Origin: Planctomycetales bacterium
Lineage (GTDB): Bacteria > Planctomycetota > Planctomycetia > Planctomycetales > Planctomycetaceae
Length of the DNA stretch: 64,000 bases
Direction: 5' to 3'
Assembly: GCA_028285345.1 (NCBI GenBank)
Contig: JANQPT010000043.1
Span: forward strand, 1-64,000
Shown here one piece after another: positions 1 to 8,461 of this stretch. The position numbers and the translations under genes are program-made. Position 1 is the first letter of the stretch, and every line of letters begins with the position of its first letter. The notes beneath the pieces were generated by a model that saw only the letters and a program-made list of their open reading frames with translations, was not told the origin of the DNA and did not search any database.

Positions 1-97
1 TGCTGAGCCGCATTCTTGAAAACGTGTTCGGCTCGGCGGGAGCCTCGCCCTCCCAAAATACGCTTTATTTGGTGATTTGAATTCCCGGACGGCCTCT

Positions 98-241
98 GCG
101 GAGCAATCGGGGCAGGCGCAGCGTGCAAGAGGCCGCAGTTGCCGTGTCCTTTCAATATGCGGAAGCGCCAGACAGGGAACGGTGAAATTGCCGCCTCTTG
201 TGCCTGCAGCACACCGATGCGCTTCGCGATCGGTGCCACCC
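98..241. repeat. Dispersed intergenic repeat, copy 1
   Basis: This stretch starts with GGAGCAATCGGGGCAGGCGC, passes through CGGTGAAATTGC and ends in a small hairpin followed by GCCACC. The same order of blocks occurs at 63318-63466 at the other end of the window. The terminal hairpin stems differ between copies (CACCGAT/ATCGGTG here, CCCCGAT/ATCGGGG there) but both pair fully, which suggests selection on structure. No protein is supported across it. Confidence 0.7.
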
Positions 242-253
242 GGTGATGGACCA

Positions 254-329
254 GTAGGGCAGGCTCCCGCCTGCCGCAAACCACATTTGACGTTCGAACC
301 TATCGGCGGCAGGCGGGAGCCTGCCCTAC
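254..329. repeat. Perfect 23-bp inverted repeat
   Basis: Arms at 254-276 and 307-329 are exact reverse complements (left arm starts GTAGGGCAGGCTCCC). They are separated by 30 bases, and each arm is itself partly palindromic (GGCAGGC...GCCTGCC). The element lies downstream of the sigma factor gene and beyond its terminator. It resembles short intergenic palindromic repeats. A transposition or termination role cannot be told apart from sequence alone. Confidence 0.8.
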
Positions 330-338
330 GGAATCGAA

Positions 339-370
339 AACGCGGCCGATCCCGGAGAATCGACCGCGTT
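339..370 (-). terminator. Hairpin terminator of the ECF sigma gene
   Basis: On the minus strand a 12-bp stem (AACGCGGTCGAT with ATCGGCCGCGTT, one G-T wobble) encloses an 8-nt loop and is followed by a short TTTTC run. It lies about 30 bases past the sigma factor stop codon, which fits intrinsic termination. Confidence 0.6.
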
Positions 371-400
371 GTTTTCATCATGGAGCCGATGGCTCACTCT

Positions 401-964
401 TCAAACCGGCGCCCCGGAGGCGACCAGTTCTTCCTTCAAGCGGTTCCGCGCTGTGTGCAGACGCCGCTTGATCGTTCCGATCGGGCTGTCGAAGTGGTCG
501 CTCATCTCCTTCAGCGACTGGCCTTCGAAGTAGAACGCCATCAACGTCTGCCGGTCCAGCTCGCGCAGACGCGACAAGCCGCCCCGGACACGTCCGGCGT
601 CTTCTTGCTGCAGCAAGTCCTCCAGCGGGTTCGCCCGGTCCAGCTTAAGCGCCGAAACCGTCTCCGAGCCGGTCACGACCTCGTTCGGGCGCCGCACCGC
701 GCGGTTGATCGCCATCCGCACGGCGACTTGCTTCATCCAGCCCACGAACCGCTCAGGATCGCGGAGCTGGCTCAGCTTGCGCATCATCTGCAAGAAGACA
801 TCCTGCGTCACTTCCTTCGCCTCGGACCGGTTGCGCAACCGTCGCAAGACGATCGCGAAGACGGCCGGCTCGAAACGGACCACCAAGCGGCCAAATGCGT
901 CCCGGTCTCCCGCCTGGGCGGACCGAACCAGTTGCAAGACCTCGTTGTCCAATACTTGCGTCAT
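401..964 (-). CDS. ECF-type RNA polymerase sigma factor
   Basis: A 187-aa sigma-70 family protein that would direct RNA polymerase to a small regulon. Region 2 is visible at about residues 20-90 (AFGRLVVRFEPAVFAI, then DVFLQM and FVGWMKQVAVRMAINR). Region 4 is at about 130-180, with SLKEMSDHFDSPIGTIKRRL as the helix-turn-helix. The reading frame is open to 1195, but the ATG at 964 is preceded by GGAAGGAGAGCAGTC, a strong ribosome-binding site, and the extra upstream residues do not look like protein. No anti-sigma gene is adjacent, so its signal is unknown. The family call is firm; the subgroup is not assigned. Confidence 0.9.
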   Translation of the reverse strand: MTQVLDNEVLQLVRSAQAGDRDAFGRLVVRFEPAVFAIVLRRLRNRSEAKEVTQDVFLQMMRKLSQLRDPERFVGWMKQVAVRMAINRAVRRPNEVVTGSETVSALKLDRANPLEDLLQQEDAGRVRGGLSRLRELDRQTLMAFYFEGQSLKEMSDHFDSPIGTIKRRLHTARNRLKEELVASGAPV

Positions 965-1242
965 GACTGCTGCTCTCCTTCCCCGCTTCCGCCGGGGATT
1001 AGGTTGGCCGCCTGCAAAATCGCCGTTCCGCGTTGGTTTTTCTGGCAGGAAACTGGCGAGGCAGCGAACCTCGGTAATGTCTTGTTCACAAAGTTGCCGG
1101 TGGGAGCCGCCGAGTCGGATCTGCACAAAGCAGGCAAACTCGGAGACGACGACGTAGGACCGTGACATTGCGGCGAAACGACCGTTTCGCGGCACTGCCG
1201 GCTCTCGCTCTCGACAAATCAGTGAGTCTCAGCGGCTCTCGG

Positions 1243-1611
1243 TTAGCCTTGCTGTGACCCTCTGCTAGCGAGTGGCGCCCTATTCGGCGCCGCGAGCCGG
1301 AGTCCGGTGCCCGGTAGCGACATCTGTTTCACCGCTAATTGCGGCAAATGTCGCACGCAGCGTCCCGCGCGCACTACGCAACACGTCTGTCGTGTCCCGT
1401 GACAATTCGCGCGCGGATTGCTCCGCTCTCGGCACGTCGGTCCGTTCGGCCATGTCGTCCCGCAAATCGCGGTAATCGCCGGCCGTTGACCCACATTGCG
1501 GCCCGAGGAGGGTACGGAGCGATGCAGATCGGCGCCGTCGACGTCCAAACCGGCATAAAAGCTGGTGCTGGCAAAAATCGTCGAGATCGTGGATTGGCTG
1601 ATCTTTTTCAT
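1243..1611 (-). pseudogene. Small gene, probably frameshifted
   Basis: The ATG at 1611 has an excellent ribosome-binding site (AGGAGG, 7 bases upstream), so translation very probably starts here with MKKISQSTISTIFASTSFYA. The protein character of this frame ends after about 40 residues. The neighbouring minus-strand frame then becomes protein-like (DYRDLRDDMAERTDVP and onward, ending at 1280), with charged helical sequence. The simplest reading is one gene with a frameshift near 1500-1520, either real or a sequencing error. I recognise no family. Confidence 0.4.
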
Positions 1612-2427
1612 CGAACTACCTCCTGCGTGCTTGGGCCGCAGTGAACAAAAAAAGACAATTCTGGAGAGAAAATTCTACTCCACCCCGCCGGCCTGAGAGG
1701 CCAAGTTGCGACGAGCGCTGTTGGGCGGGGACTGGCTTCCGTGCGGGATCCGCTTCGAGCAGGCTAGTGGATGAGACAACCCGCTGGACCGGTTCCCACT
1801 GCACAGACGCAGGAGACTTCGGCAAGGTTCGCGCAAAACTTGGATTTTTCGGAAAATATTTCCACAGTTCCGCGCTTTTCCGCCGATTTCACCCGCAAAA
1901 TGAGGGGGAATATGGTCCGAAATTGGACTCCGCGACTAAAAATCTACCCGCGCCGGGCGGGAAAGTCCAGAGGATTCTTGTGAGATGCCCGGTCGGTCCG
2001 GCTGTGCCGGACGAACGCGGCGACACGTATGGGCGGGCCGTGACACCGGGATTTTGGGAATGCAAGCTTGCGGAGAAAGGTTTCGCCCCGAAGGGGCCTC
2101 CACAAGCGAGCCCAGGGCAGAGCGCAGCGGCAACGCCGCGCAGCGTCGCCCTGGGTTGCGAGGAAGGTATTACAAATAGCCCTGACAGGGCGAAACAGCA
2201 GCCCAAGTTGGTGACGCCCCTTCAGGGCTCTGTTGATCAATGATCCCCGTCTACCCAGGGCGGCGCTGCGCTCTGCCCCGGGCTGATATGTTTCTGCCCC
2301 TTCGGGGCAGACGGTTGCGTATCGGCTGTATCCTTCGATGCAAGCGACGTCTTCGGAGAACCGGGCATCGGCGTTACGCATTGATTTCAGATTTCGCCGG
2401 ATTCACCGCTCCGGTTCACTCACTTGT
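1612..2427. repeat. Gene-free stretch with GC-rich palindromic repeats
   Basis: No convincing gene is seen. From about 2085 to 2310 there are short inverted blocks typical of dispersed planctomycete intergenic repeats: CGCCCCGAAGGGGCC, the pair CCCAGGGCAGAGCGCAGCGG / GGCGGCGCTGCGCTCTGCCC, CCCTGACAGGGCG, CCCCTTCAGGGC and CCCCTTCGGGGC. Several could fold as hairpins. The open frames here have biased composition and no domain. Confidence 0.55.
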
Positions 2428-3096
2428 TTAGGCGGATGATGCGGTTGCCGTGTCTCCAAACTCGCAAGTGTGGTATCGCGAGCGTTTCCGAATTGCCAAC
2501 CACGCGCTAATGCAACATGCGACGAAGATGCCGACACCTACGATTGCACATCCAGTGCGTCCCAAAAGAAGAGCAAGTGCACCGCCTCGCACGCGACCAA
2601 CTTTTGCCGGATCCCACAGCATCATGAGCACAAGTGTGCCCGCCAGTGCCATCAATGCACCGCTTATTCGCGACCACGCAACCGCCATTATGCTTGCCGG
2701 TTCATCATAGCAATGTACAGGAGTGGTCACGGAGTCCCGGACTGTCAAAAGCAGTTGTTCTCTGTCTTGATCTGAAGTGATGTAGGTCGTAGTGCGTTTG
2801 TTTTTGTTTCCGTCATCGTGTGTGAAGACGACATCGGATGAAAAGTCGTTCCATACGATCTTCTTCAAGTGTTCAATTGGAATCGAGGTCTCGATGTGCT
2901 GAATCTCTTTCAACGTGGCGACCACGTCATCGAGAGCCGCTCCGTTGGCTAATTGCGACCGGATGTTCTTGGTGTTGAAAAGTACAGACACAACGCGCAG
3001 AGTGCCGTTCTCTATGGAAGTGATAGACAGCGGCCCTTGCGGATGTTCGCGGACGTAGCTGGTACAGAGGAATCTCGAAGGAGAATCTGCAACCAT
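2428..3096 (-). CDS. Hypothetical membrane protein
   Basis: A 222-aa protein with a soluble N-terminal part of about 135 residues followed by two hydrophobic segments (ISGALMALAGTLVLMMLW and GCAIVGVGIFVACCISAW) and a short basic tail. The N-terminal segment reads as an ordinary folded domain (TLRVVSVLFNTKNIRSQL, DDVVATLKEIQHIET). The start at 3096 has GGAG nine bases upstream. No catalytic motif is visible. The gene is isolated between repeats and a poorly coding stretch, and I cannot assign a function. Confidence 0.7.
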   Translation of the reverse strand: MVADSPSRFLCTSYVREHPQGPLSITSIENGTLRVVSVLFNTKNIRSQLANGAALDDVVATLKEIQHIETSIPIEHLKKIVWNDFSSDVVFTHDDGNKNKRTTTYITSDQDREQLLLTVRDSVTTPVHCYDEPASIMAVAWSRISGALMALAGTLVLMMLWDPAKVGRVRGGALALLLGRTGCAIVGVGIFVACCISAWLAIRKRSRYHTCEFGDTATASSA

Positions 3097-3155
3097 TCTA
3101 CGTAATCTCCAATAGAACCTCGGTCGTCATCAGGACCGTGCGGCTGAAACTGAAT

Positions 3156-3833
3156 TCATGAAACGCCTGATCGCGGTCTCCGGTGCACGACATTTTTACC
3201 GGATTTTAGACGACGAAATCGAAAACCGCTGCGGTCTGTAAAGCGTTTGCGTTTTGCTCGATTGCACGAAACCTCCATGTTGAACAGCCAACCGTAGCTA
3301 AGGTTGCAATCTTGCCGCGTACCTAAGGCGTCCACGAACGGCTGAATATCTTTGATACAGTAGATTTTGAAAATCGTTGGCTTGCATCTCTTAAACGGGC
3401 CGGAAACGTTCAAGAATGCCGCGACTGATATGTCCCAGATCATCCGTACCATCGCGGTAGCAACCACGTCCGGTCGACGGCATGAAATAGGGGCCATCGC
3501 TATGCGAGTCGCATCACACGATGCGATCGCATGAGCCAGCGGATATTCAACTCGCGTACGGAGTCGTTCGACTTGCCTTTGTGTATCACGCGGTCGGTTG
3601 CTTGGTCTATACAGGCTGCGAACCACGGAAAGGGACCGGTCCTGTGATTGGGAAAGTTCTAGCGGGGTGTCGCGAATCCACGAGAGGTCGGACCGAAACG
3701 TGTTGCAAGTTTGCGACTCGAAATGAGTTTTCAGTGACGGATCACGTCCGATGACGAAGAAACGTTCTTCGGCGTCACGAACATCGCCCTGCGCAAGCTC
3801 GATCCATGTTGATGTTGAGTTCTTGTAGATCAT
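3156..3833 (-). CDS. Doubtful open reading frame
   Basis: A 225-codon frame whose first 45 residues look protein-like (IELAQGDVRDAEERFFVIGR) while the rest has the composition of a random frame. No ribosome-binding site precedes the ATG at 3833. It may be the decayed remnant of a gene or no gene at all. The stretch 3097-4046 holds nothing else I can support. Confidence 0.25.
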   Translation of the reverse strand: MIYKNSTSTWIELAQGDVRDAEERFFVIGRDPSLKTHFESQTCNTFRSDLSWIRDTPLELSQSQDRSLSVVRSLYRPSNRPRDTQRQVERLRTRVEYPLAHAIASCDATRIAMAPISCRRPDVVATAMVRMIWDISVAAFLNVSGPFKRCKPTIFKIYCIKDIQPFVDALGTRQDCNLSYGWLFNMEVSCNRAKRKRFTDRSGFRFRRLKSGKNVVHRRPRSGVS

Positions 3834-4046
3834 CAGGATCGATCAATTGGGTGACTATGTCTTTATCCGAGGCCGGTTCATGCCGGCGATTTGCGGGTTA
3901 ATCAGTGCGGGCGTCTGCCAAGAGTCATCCAGAACTGGAGTCTGTATCGTAGTTAACTGTGAGTTGTGCCCACACGCCATTACACGTTAACAGGCATGCT
4001 GGATTGAAAAATTGCAAATCGAAACGGATTGTTTCTTCTGTGGAAC

Positions 4047-4376
4047 TTAGAAGTTGAAATACGGATGAGCAATTGCGTAGCTGGTGCGCCAATGTTGTGC
4101 GAAGGCGGTGACTGCAAAGATTGGAATGAACCCAAAGCGAGCGACAAGTAAATCGCAGCGTGTGGGACTCTGCCGATGTCGGTAAGTGATTATCGCGACA
4201 AGAATCCAATAGGATAAAATCGCTACCGAGCAGGCACGGTTCGCTTGGCCAAAATCGAGCATGCAGAGAGTGATCAGCCAGAGTGGAACTTGCAGATAAA
4301 CGGTGAATCGCATGGCTCGCGCCATTTTGGGATCAATTGAAGTCTCAGTTTCAGGAACGGAAGCCATTTGAGTCAT
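4047..4376 (-). CDS. Small membrane protein, hypothetical
   Basis: A 109-aa protein with three likely membrane segments (YLQVPLWLITLCMLDF, ACSVAILSYWILVAIITY and FGFIPIFAVTAFA) after a polar N-terminus. Such short integral membrane proteins are common in planctomycetes and have no assigned role. It lies 54 bases upstream of nothing co-directional and downstream of the exporter gene's reading direction, so it may be read from its own promoter. Alternative in-frame starts exist at 4367 and 4328. Confidence 0.55.
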   Translation of the reverse strand: MTQMASVPETETSIDPKMARAMRFTVYLQVPLWLITLCMLDFGQANRACSVAILSYWILVAIITYRHRQSPTRCDLLVARFGFIPIFAVTAFAQHWRTSYAIAHPYFNF

Positions 4377-4430
4377 CTCGTGTTGCTGGCCAGTAGACTC
4401 CTAAGTTTGGCAATGATATTCCAATTGTAC

Positions 4431-7115
4431 TCACGTACTGCTTTCCACGCCCCGCCGCGGCACGAACACCCGCCCCGTGAACCCGCACAATAGCGCCGGC
4501 AGGAAGATCAAATCCCCCACCAGCGTCGCTGCCAGCAGTGTGAACATCAGCCACGAAAACCGTTGCGAGGGCACGAAGCCGCTGAAGGCGAAGACCACCA
4601 TGCCCAGGCCGCAAATGATCGTCGTTTGCGTCATCGCCCGGGCGCAGTGGCGGAGGCTGAGGCGGACGGCTTCGCGGCGGTCGAGGCCGCGGGCGGTTTC
4701 CATGCGGAACCAATTGAGAAAGTGCAGCGTATCGTCGACGGCGATACCGAGCGCCACGCTGGCGGTCATCATGGCGCCGATGTCTACCGGCACGTCCAGC
4801 CAACCCATTAGGCCGAACACCACAATCGCCGGGAACACGTTCGGCAGCATTGCCAACAGCCCCGCCGGCAGGCTGCGTAGCACGAACACCATCACGACCC
4901 CCACCAAGGCGAAGGCGGTCAGGAAGCTGCCGTAGAGATCCTTCAGCAGCACACGCTGCGCCTTAGAAACGACCGGCATCACCCCGGTGTATTCGGCGGT
5001 AACGGTCTTGGCGACCGCCGGGTCGAGGTCTTCCAATAGCGGATCGACGGCGGTTTGCAGCGACTGCAGCGACTCGTGATAGTCGATGCCCAACAGCGCC
5101 GGGACCCGCGCGCTGATCCTGAAACTCTGTCGTTCGTCCGTCTCGTGCAGGAAGCGACGGTCGACGAGGCCCTCGCGGACGTCGTCGTCGATCGCTGCAA
5201 TTGTCCGCTCTTCGATCAACTCCCAGGGCGGGGAAACGAAGGTCGGAATCGGCGGCGCTGCCGGTGAAGCCTCCGCCAGCGGCGGCAGTTTGAGTACCAG
5301 TTGCGGCGTCGACTCGCGTGAGAAACTGACCAATTGATCGACCGTTTCGGGCGGGCGAAGCTTTTGCGTGGGAATCGCTGTCGGTTGAAACGTCGAGACA
5401 ACGGTTGCGGCCGTCTGCTGCGAGTGATCGAGTGAGAACGCAGTCGCCGCCCAGGCCGTGTTTTGCGGCGGCAGATCGTCCGTTGCGGGGAGCGCGGCCG
5501 CTACGGCGGCGGGTTCCGGATTGAGCAGTTGGATCGGCAGCGTCATTTGCTGCGCCATCGCCAGCAGTTGTTCATCCGCTTCGATCGACTCAGGGATGTC
5601 GGGGCTGAAATCGGCGGCCGACAGCGTGCCGTCGATGTGGGCGCCGTTCTTCACCGCCGCTTCGACACGTTCGACAATGTCGAGCTGTTCGCGCAGCGTG
5701 AGCGGTCCGTCCTGATCGAAGTGCAGCACGACTTCGATCGGCACCAGCGGGCCCAGGTGCCGTTCCAGAAATGCGTAATCGTCGCTGATCCGGCTGTTGG
5801 CGGGAAAGAGCCCGTCGAAAGAAATCGAGGTTTCAATTTTTTGCAGCCCGTAACCGGCGGCCGCGGTTCCGCCCACGAAGAGGAAAATCAGCAACCAGGA
5901 ATACCGGGCGAGACCGGCTGCCAGCGAGTCAATAAACCGGTCCGACTGTTGCAGATTCCGGTCGGCGGGAGAGTGGCCGTTGACATTGTGCGCAGGATGT
6001 GCGGGCCATTTGGCAAGCGCGGCGGGGAGAATCAGCAGCAGCACTGCAATCGCCGCCAGAACGCCGGCCGCGGCGAAGATGCCGAAGCGGACAATCGGTT
6101 CGATATCGCTCACCCCCAACGAGAGCAGCCCCATCGCGCTGGTGAATGCCGCCAGCAAGCAGGGCCGGCGCCCGCTGCCGAGTGCCCGGACGACGGCACC
6201 TTGCTGGCCATATTTGCGAACGGCGTCGTAATAGTAATTGACCAGATGCACACCCGCCGAAACGGTCAGCACCAAGACCAACGTCGGCAGCACAATCAAG
6301 ATGGCACTCATCCGCACATCGAACCACCACATCGCGGCCAATACTAACCCCTGCCCAAACAGTGCCGTGGCCAGGACGACCGCGGTAAACCGCCAGGAGC
6401 CAAGAAACCACCAGCAGAGCAGCGCCGAGACGATTGTCGAGGGAATGCTGAGCGTATTGGCGTCGAACGTCGCTTTGCGGTCCAGCGTGGCCCCTTCCAC
6501 CGGCGGACCGGCCAACAGAAAATCCTCTTCGGGCAGATCGCAGATGCGGGATGCTTCCTGGACGATCAGCGGAATCGCCTCTTGACGGGCGAACAGCCCT
6601 TCCTCAGTGAGTGCGACGAACACGCAACTGAAGTCGCCGTCGGGACCGACCAGCGTCCCTTCGATTCTTTGCAGGGCTTCTTCGCGGGAGAGGTTCAGCG
6701 GCGGGCCCATCAGTTCGCGGAGCACGCTGTTTCCATCCATCACCGTGTCGAAATAGCGGGCATGCTCCGGGCGGGCGGGCGACTCGCGAATCTCGCGCAC
6801 CGCCTCGGCGATCTCCGCCAATCGCGGATCGTCGATCGAGCAGCGGTGCCAACTGAGCAGGACGGCGTCGCCCGTATCGAACTCTTCGATAAACCGCTCC
6901 AGCGAGGCCTGCTCGGGCGTGGTGAGCGGGAGCCAGCGGGAGGGCATGGTGAGCATGTTGTGCATGGTGAAATGCGCACCCACGCCGATCAGCGGCAGGG
7001 GAATGAGCAACAGCAGGACTGTGGGGAGCCACCGGCGGCGATAACGGTCTTCGATGTTCGCAACCTCTGTTGCGGATCCGGCGGCGCCGGGATGCTGGTC
7101 GCCTGAATTGGACAT
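4431..7115 (-). CDS. RND-superfamily (MMPL-type) exporter
   Basis: An 894-aa inner-membrane transporter. One hydrophobic segment at about residues 30-50 is followed by a large periplasmic domain and a block of five membrane helices (from about 215 to 370). A second helix at about 405, a second periplasmic domain and another five-helix block near the C-terminus complete the two-fold RND plan, with 12 helices in all. The second block contains GAMMTASVALGIAVDDTLHF, the typical acidic motif on helix 10 or its equivalent. I chose ATG 7115 over GTG 7127 because GTGGAG sits six bases upstream. Substrate unknown; homologues export lipids or hopanoids. There is no adjacent membrane-fusion or outer-membrane gene. 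Confidence 0.85.
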   Translation of the reverse strand: MSNSGDQHPGAAGSATEVANIEDRYRRRWLPTVLLLLIPLPLIGVGAHFTMHNMLTMPSRWLPLTTPEQASLERFIEEFDTGDAVLLSWHRCSIDDPRLAEIAEAVREIRESPARPEHARYFDTVMDGNSVLRELMGPPLNLSREEALQRIEGTLVGPDGDFSCVFVALTEEGLFARQEAIPLIVQEASRICDLPEEDFLLAGPPVEGATLDRKATFDANTLSIPSTIVSALLCWWFLGSWRFTAVVLATALFGQGLVLAAMWWFDVRMSAILIVLPTLVLVLTVSAGVHLVNYYYDAVRKYGQQGAVVRALGSGRRPCLLAAFTSAMGLLSLGVSDIEPIVRFGIFAAAGVLAAIAVLLLILPAALAKWPAHPAHNVNGHSPADRNLQQSDRFIDSLAAGLARYSWLLIFLFVGGTAAAGYGLQKIETSISFDGLFPANSRISDDYAFLERHLGPLVPIEVVLHFDQDGPLTLREQLDIVERVEAAVKNGAHIDGTLSAADFSPDIPESIEADEQLLAMAQQMTLPIQLLNPEPAAVAAALPATDDLPPQNTAWAATAFSLDHSQQTAATVVSTFQPTAIPTQKLRPPETVDQLVSFSRESTPQLVLKLPPLAEASPAAPPIPTFVSPPWELIEERTIAAIDDDVREGLVDRRFLHETDERQSFRISARVPALLGIDYHESLQSLQTAVDPLLEDLDPAVAKTVTAEYTGVMPVVSKAQRVLLKDLYGSFLTAFALVGVVMVFVLRSLPAGLLAMLPNVFPAIVVFGLMGWLDVPVDIGAMMTASVALGIAVDDTLHFLNWFRMETARGLDRREAVRLSLRHCARAMTQTTIICGLGMVVFAFSGFVPSQRFSWLMFTLLAATLVGDLIFLPALLCGFTGRVFVPRRGVESST

Positions 7116-7428
7116 GATCGTCTCCACTTTCTCAGAATCAAGCCGGACGACGGAGCATCAGGTCTCCTGCGTCGGCGAGGCTAACGGTCAAATTCGCTGT
7201 GAGAAAGTGATTGATTGTCGCATCAGCGGCCAAGCGAAGGCCGCCTCATTTCAGCGCAGACATGCTCCATCCAGCCTGCCCACAAAATTGCGGAATACGT
7301 TCCCAGGGTACTCCTTGTGACGTCCGCGTTGAGCGATGACATCACGGCGCTATTAAGAAGGGTCGATGAGGGTTTGTCAAGCAGAATTGGGTGGGGTGAG
7401 GTTTGAGATTTGTTTTTGGTGATCGACC

Positions 7429-7734
7429 TCACTTTTTAGGGTCGAGCAATGTGTCAGTCGGATCGCACAATGAGCCGGACGCCGGTCCCTTAATTACAAC
7501 CGGACTCCATCGGGCATTAGCCTCTAGCCATCCTACCGGTTCAAATACTGTCACCAACACGTCATATTTGAAGAATCTCGTAACACCGGGTGCAAATCTG
7601 GTGGGCTTGCCACCGAGGCGGATTGAATCCTCGGTTTCGCCCAGAACAAAGTAACCCCCAATGTAGATGCCGATCAAAAGCAGAATTACGACAGCAATGA
7701 CGAACGACTCGTTTTTGCGTTTCGACATGGGCAT
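7429..7734 (-). CDS. Small single-pass membrane protein, paralogue B
   Basis: A 101-aa protein with a basic start, one membrane helix (FVIAVVILLLIGIYIGGYFV) and a soluble tail of about 65 residues. It is a paralogue of the product of 7835-8113: both share YFVLGE-ED after the helix and a later VFEP-GWLEA / VFSP-GLIEA block. The start at 7734 has AGAAGG seven bases upstream; a second ATG follows two codons later. A micro-ORF ending 17 bases upstream is also shared with the other copy. Function unknown. Confidence 0.7.
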   Translation of the reverse strand: MPMSKRKNESFVIAVVILLLIGIYIGGYFVLGETEDSIRLGGKPTRFAPGVTRFFKYDVLVTVFEPVGWLEANARWSPVVIKGPASGSLCDPTDTLLDPKK

Positions 7735-7751
7735 CGATTCACCTTCTAGGC

Positions 7752-7811
7752 TCAAGAATCGACCGCTTCGTACAGATCATCCAACTTCCAAAGCTCGCCG
7801 ACAACCCCCAT
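7752..7811 (-). CDS. Micro-ORF upstream of paralogue B
   Basis: A 19-codon frame, MGVVGELWKLDDLYEAVDS, ending in TGA 17 bases before the start of the 101-aa membrane protein. The matching micro-ORF at 8125-8196 encodes the same core (GELW-LDDLY-AVDS). Differences between the two copies are partly silent or conservative (K/N, E/K), which favours translation. The ribosome-binding site here is poor. It could be a leader peptide, a micro-protein, or the shared end of an older duplicated gene. Confidence 0.45.
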   Translation of the reverse strand: MGVVGELWKLDDLYEAVDS

Positions 7812-7834
7812 CGGGTGGTGGTACAGCCTGGAAT

Positions 7835-8113
7835 TCATTCATCGAATGGCCATTCCGGTTTGATATGAATGCAATCACCTACCCCACTAGTCTGAGTGAG
7901 GAGAACATCCCCACCTCGTAACTTAGCTTCGATCAACCCAATTGGGCTGAAGACGTACATCAGCGCTTCCGATGAGAAATTACGCTCACACGCCACTTCC
8001 AGAAAGCCGTCCTCGTATTCTCCCAGCACAAAGTAACTGCCAACGTAGACACCGAGCAGCACTAGAATCGCAACGATGACGTACCAATTGTTCTTACGTC
8101 TCGACGCGTCCAT
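7835..8113 (-). CDS. Small single-pass membrane protein, paralogue A
   Basis: A 92-aa protein with the same plan as its neighbour at 7429-7734: basic N-terminus (MDASRRKNN), one helix (WYVIVAILVLLGVYVGSYFV), then YFVLGEYEDG and VFSPIGLIEAKLRGG. AGGAG lies nine bases before ATG 8113 and overlaps the stop region of the upstream micro-ORF, so the two may be translationally coupled. Together with the micro-ORF it forms one unit of a tandem duplication. Function unknown. Confidence 0.7.
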   Translation of the reverse strand: MDASRRKNNWYVIVAILVLLGVYVGSYFVLGEYEDGFLEVACERNFSSEALMYVFSPIGLIEAKLRGGDVLLTQTSGVGDCIHIKPEWPFDE

Positions 8114-8124
8114 CGAGTTCGCTC

Positions 8125-8196
8125 CTACGTGAGGGAATCGACCGCTTTGTACAGATCATCCAAATTCCAAAGCTCTCCGACAAGTTCACTTGCCAT
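8125..8196 (-). CDS. Micro-ORF upstream of paralogue A
   Basis: A 23-codon frame, MASELVGELWNLDDLYKAVD plus SLT. Its ATG has AGGGAGCACC just upstream and overlaps the end of the 62-aa gene at 8186-8374 in another frame. The TAG stop lies in the ribosome-binding site of the 92-aa membrane protein, a layout often seen with coupled translation. The conserved core recurs in the micro-ORF at 7752-7811. Confidence 0.5.
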   Translation of the reverse strand: MASELVGELWNLDDLYKAVDSLT

Positions 8197-8374
8197 GGTG
8201 CTCCCTATCAACAACGTCATTTCCAGGTCTTAAGGGCGCAATCCATGTCGCGAAACCGATTGCCAGTGAGACGGCCCCCAGAATGACGAGCATCGGATCG
8301 TAGTCGTTTTCCACTCCGCCAACTAACGTGATCGACCCGGCAAGATACACAATTGATGCGCTAACCCGCTTCAT
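8186..8374 (-). CDS. Small membrane protein, hypothetical
   Basis: A 62-aa protein with two hydrophobic segments (ASIVYLAGSITLVGGV and MLVILGAVSLAIGFATWIAP) and a charged tail. GGGGAG stands six bases before ATG 8374. Its stop overlaps the start of the following micro-ORF by 11 bases, so it probably shares a transcript with the duplicated small membrane proteins downstream (8196 to 7429). Function unknown. Confidence 0.6.
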   Translation of the reverse strand: MKRVSASIVYLAGSITLVGGVENDYDPMLVILGAVSLAIGFATWIAPLRPGNDVVDREHHGK

Positions 8375-8461
8375 TGACGTCTCCCCAGTGCAAGAACGTC
8401 CGCAGAACTGTTGCCCGCCGCTTCAAGCCATGCATTGTACACGACATCGCAAGCGACCGTG

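Noticed and set aside
77-1165. 362-codon plus-strand frame
   Set aside because: It lies opposite the sigma factor gene and over repeats; the composition is that of an antisense frame and no ribosome-binding site is present.
1641-2243. 200-codon plus-strand frame
   Set aside because: It runs through palindromic repeats, has no start signal, and no part looks like a folded domain.
5463-6347. 294-codon plus-strand frame
   Set aside because: Antisense to the RND exporter, whose motifs are intact on the minus strand.
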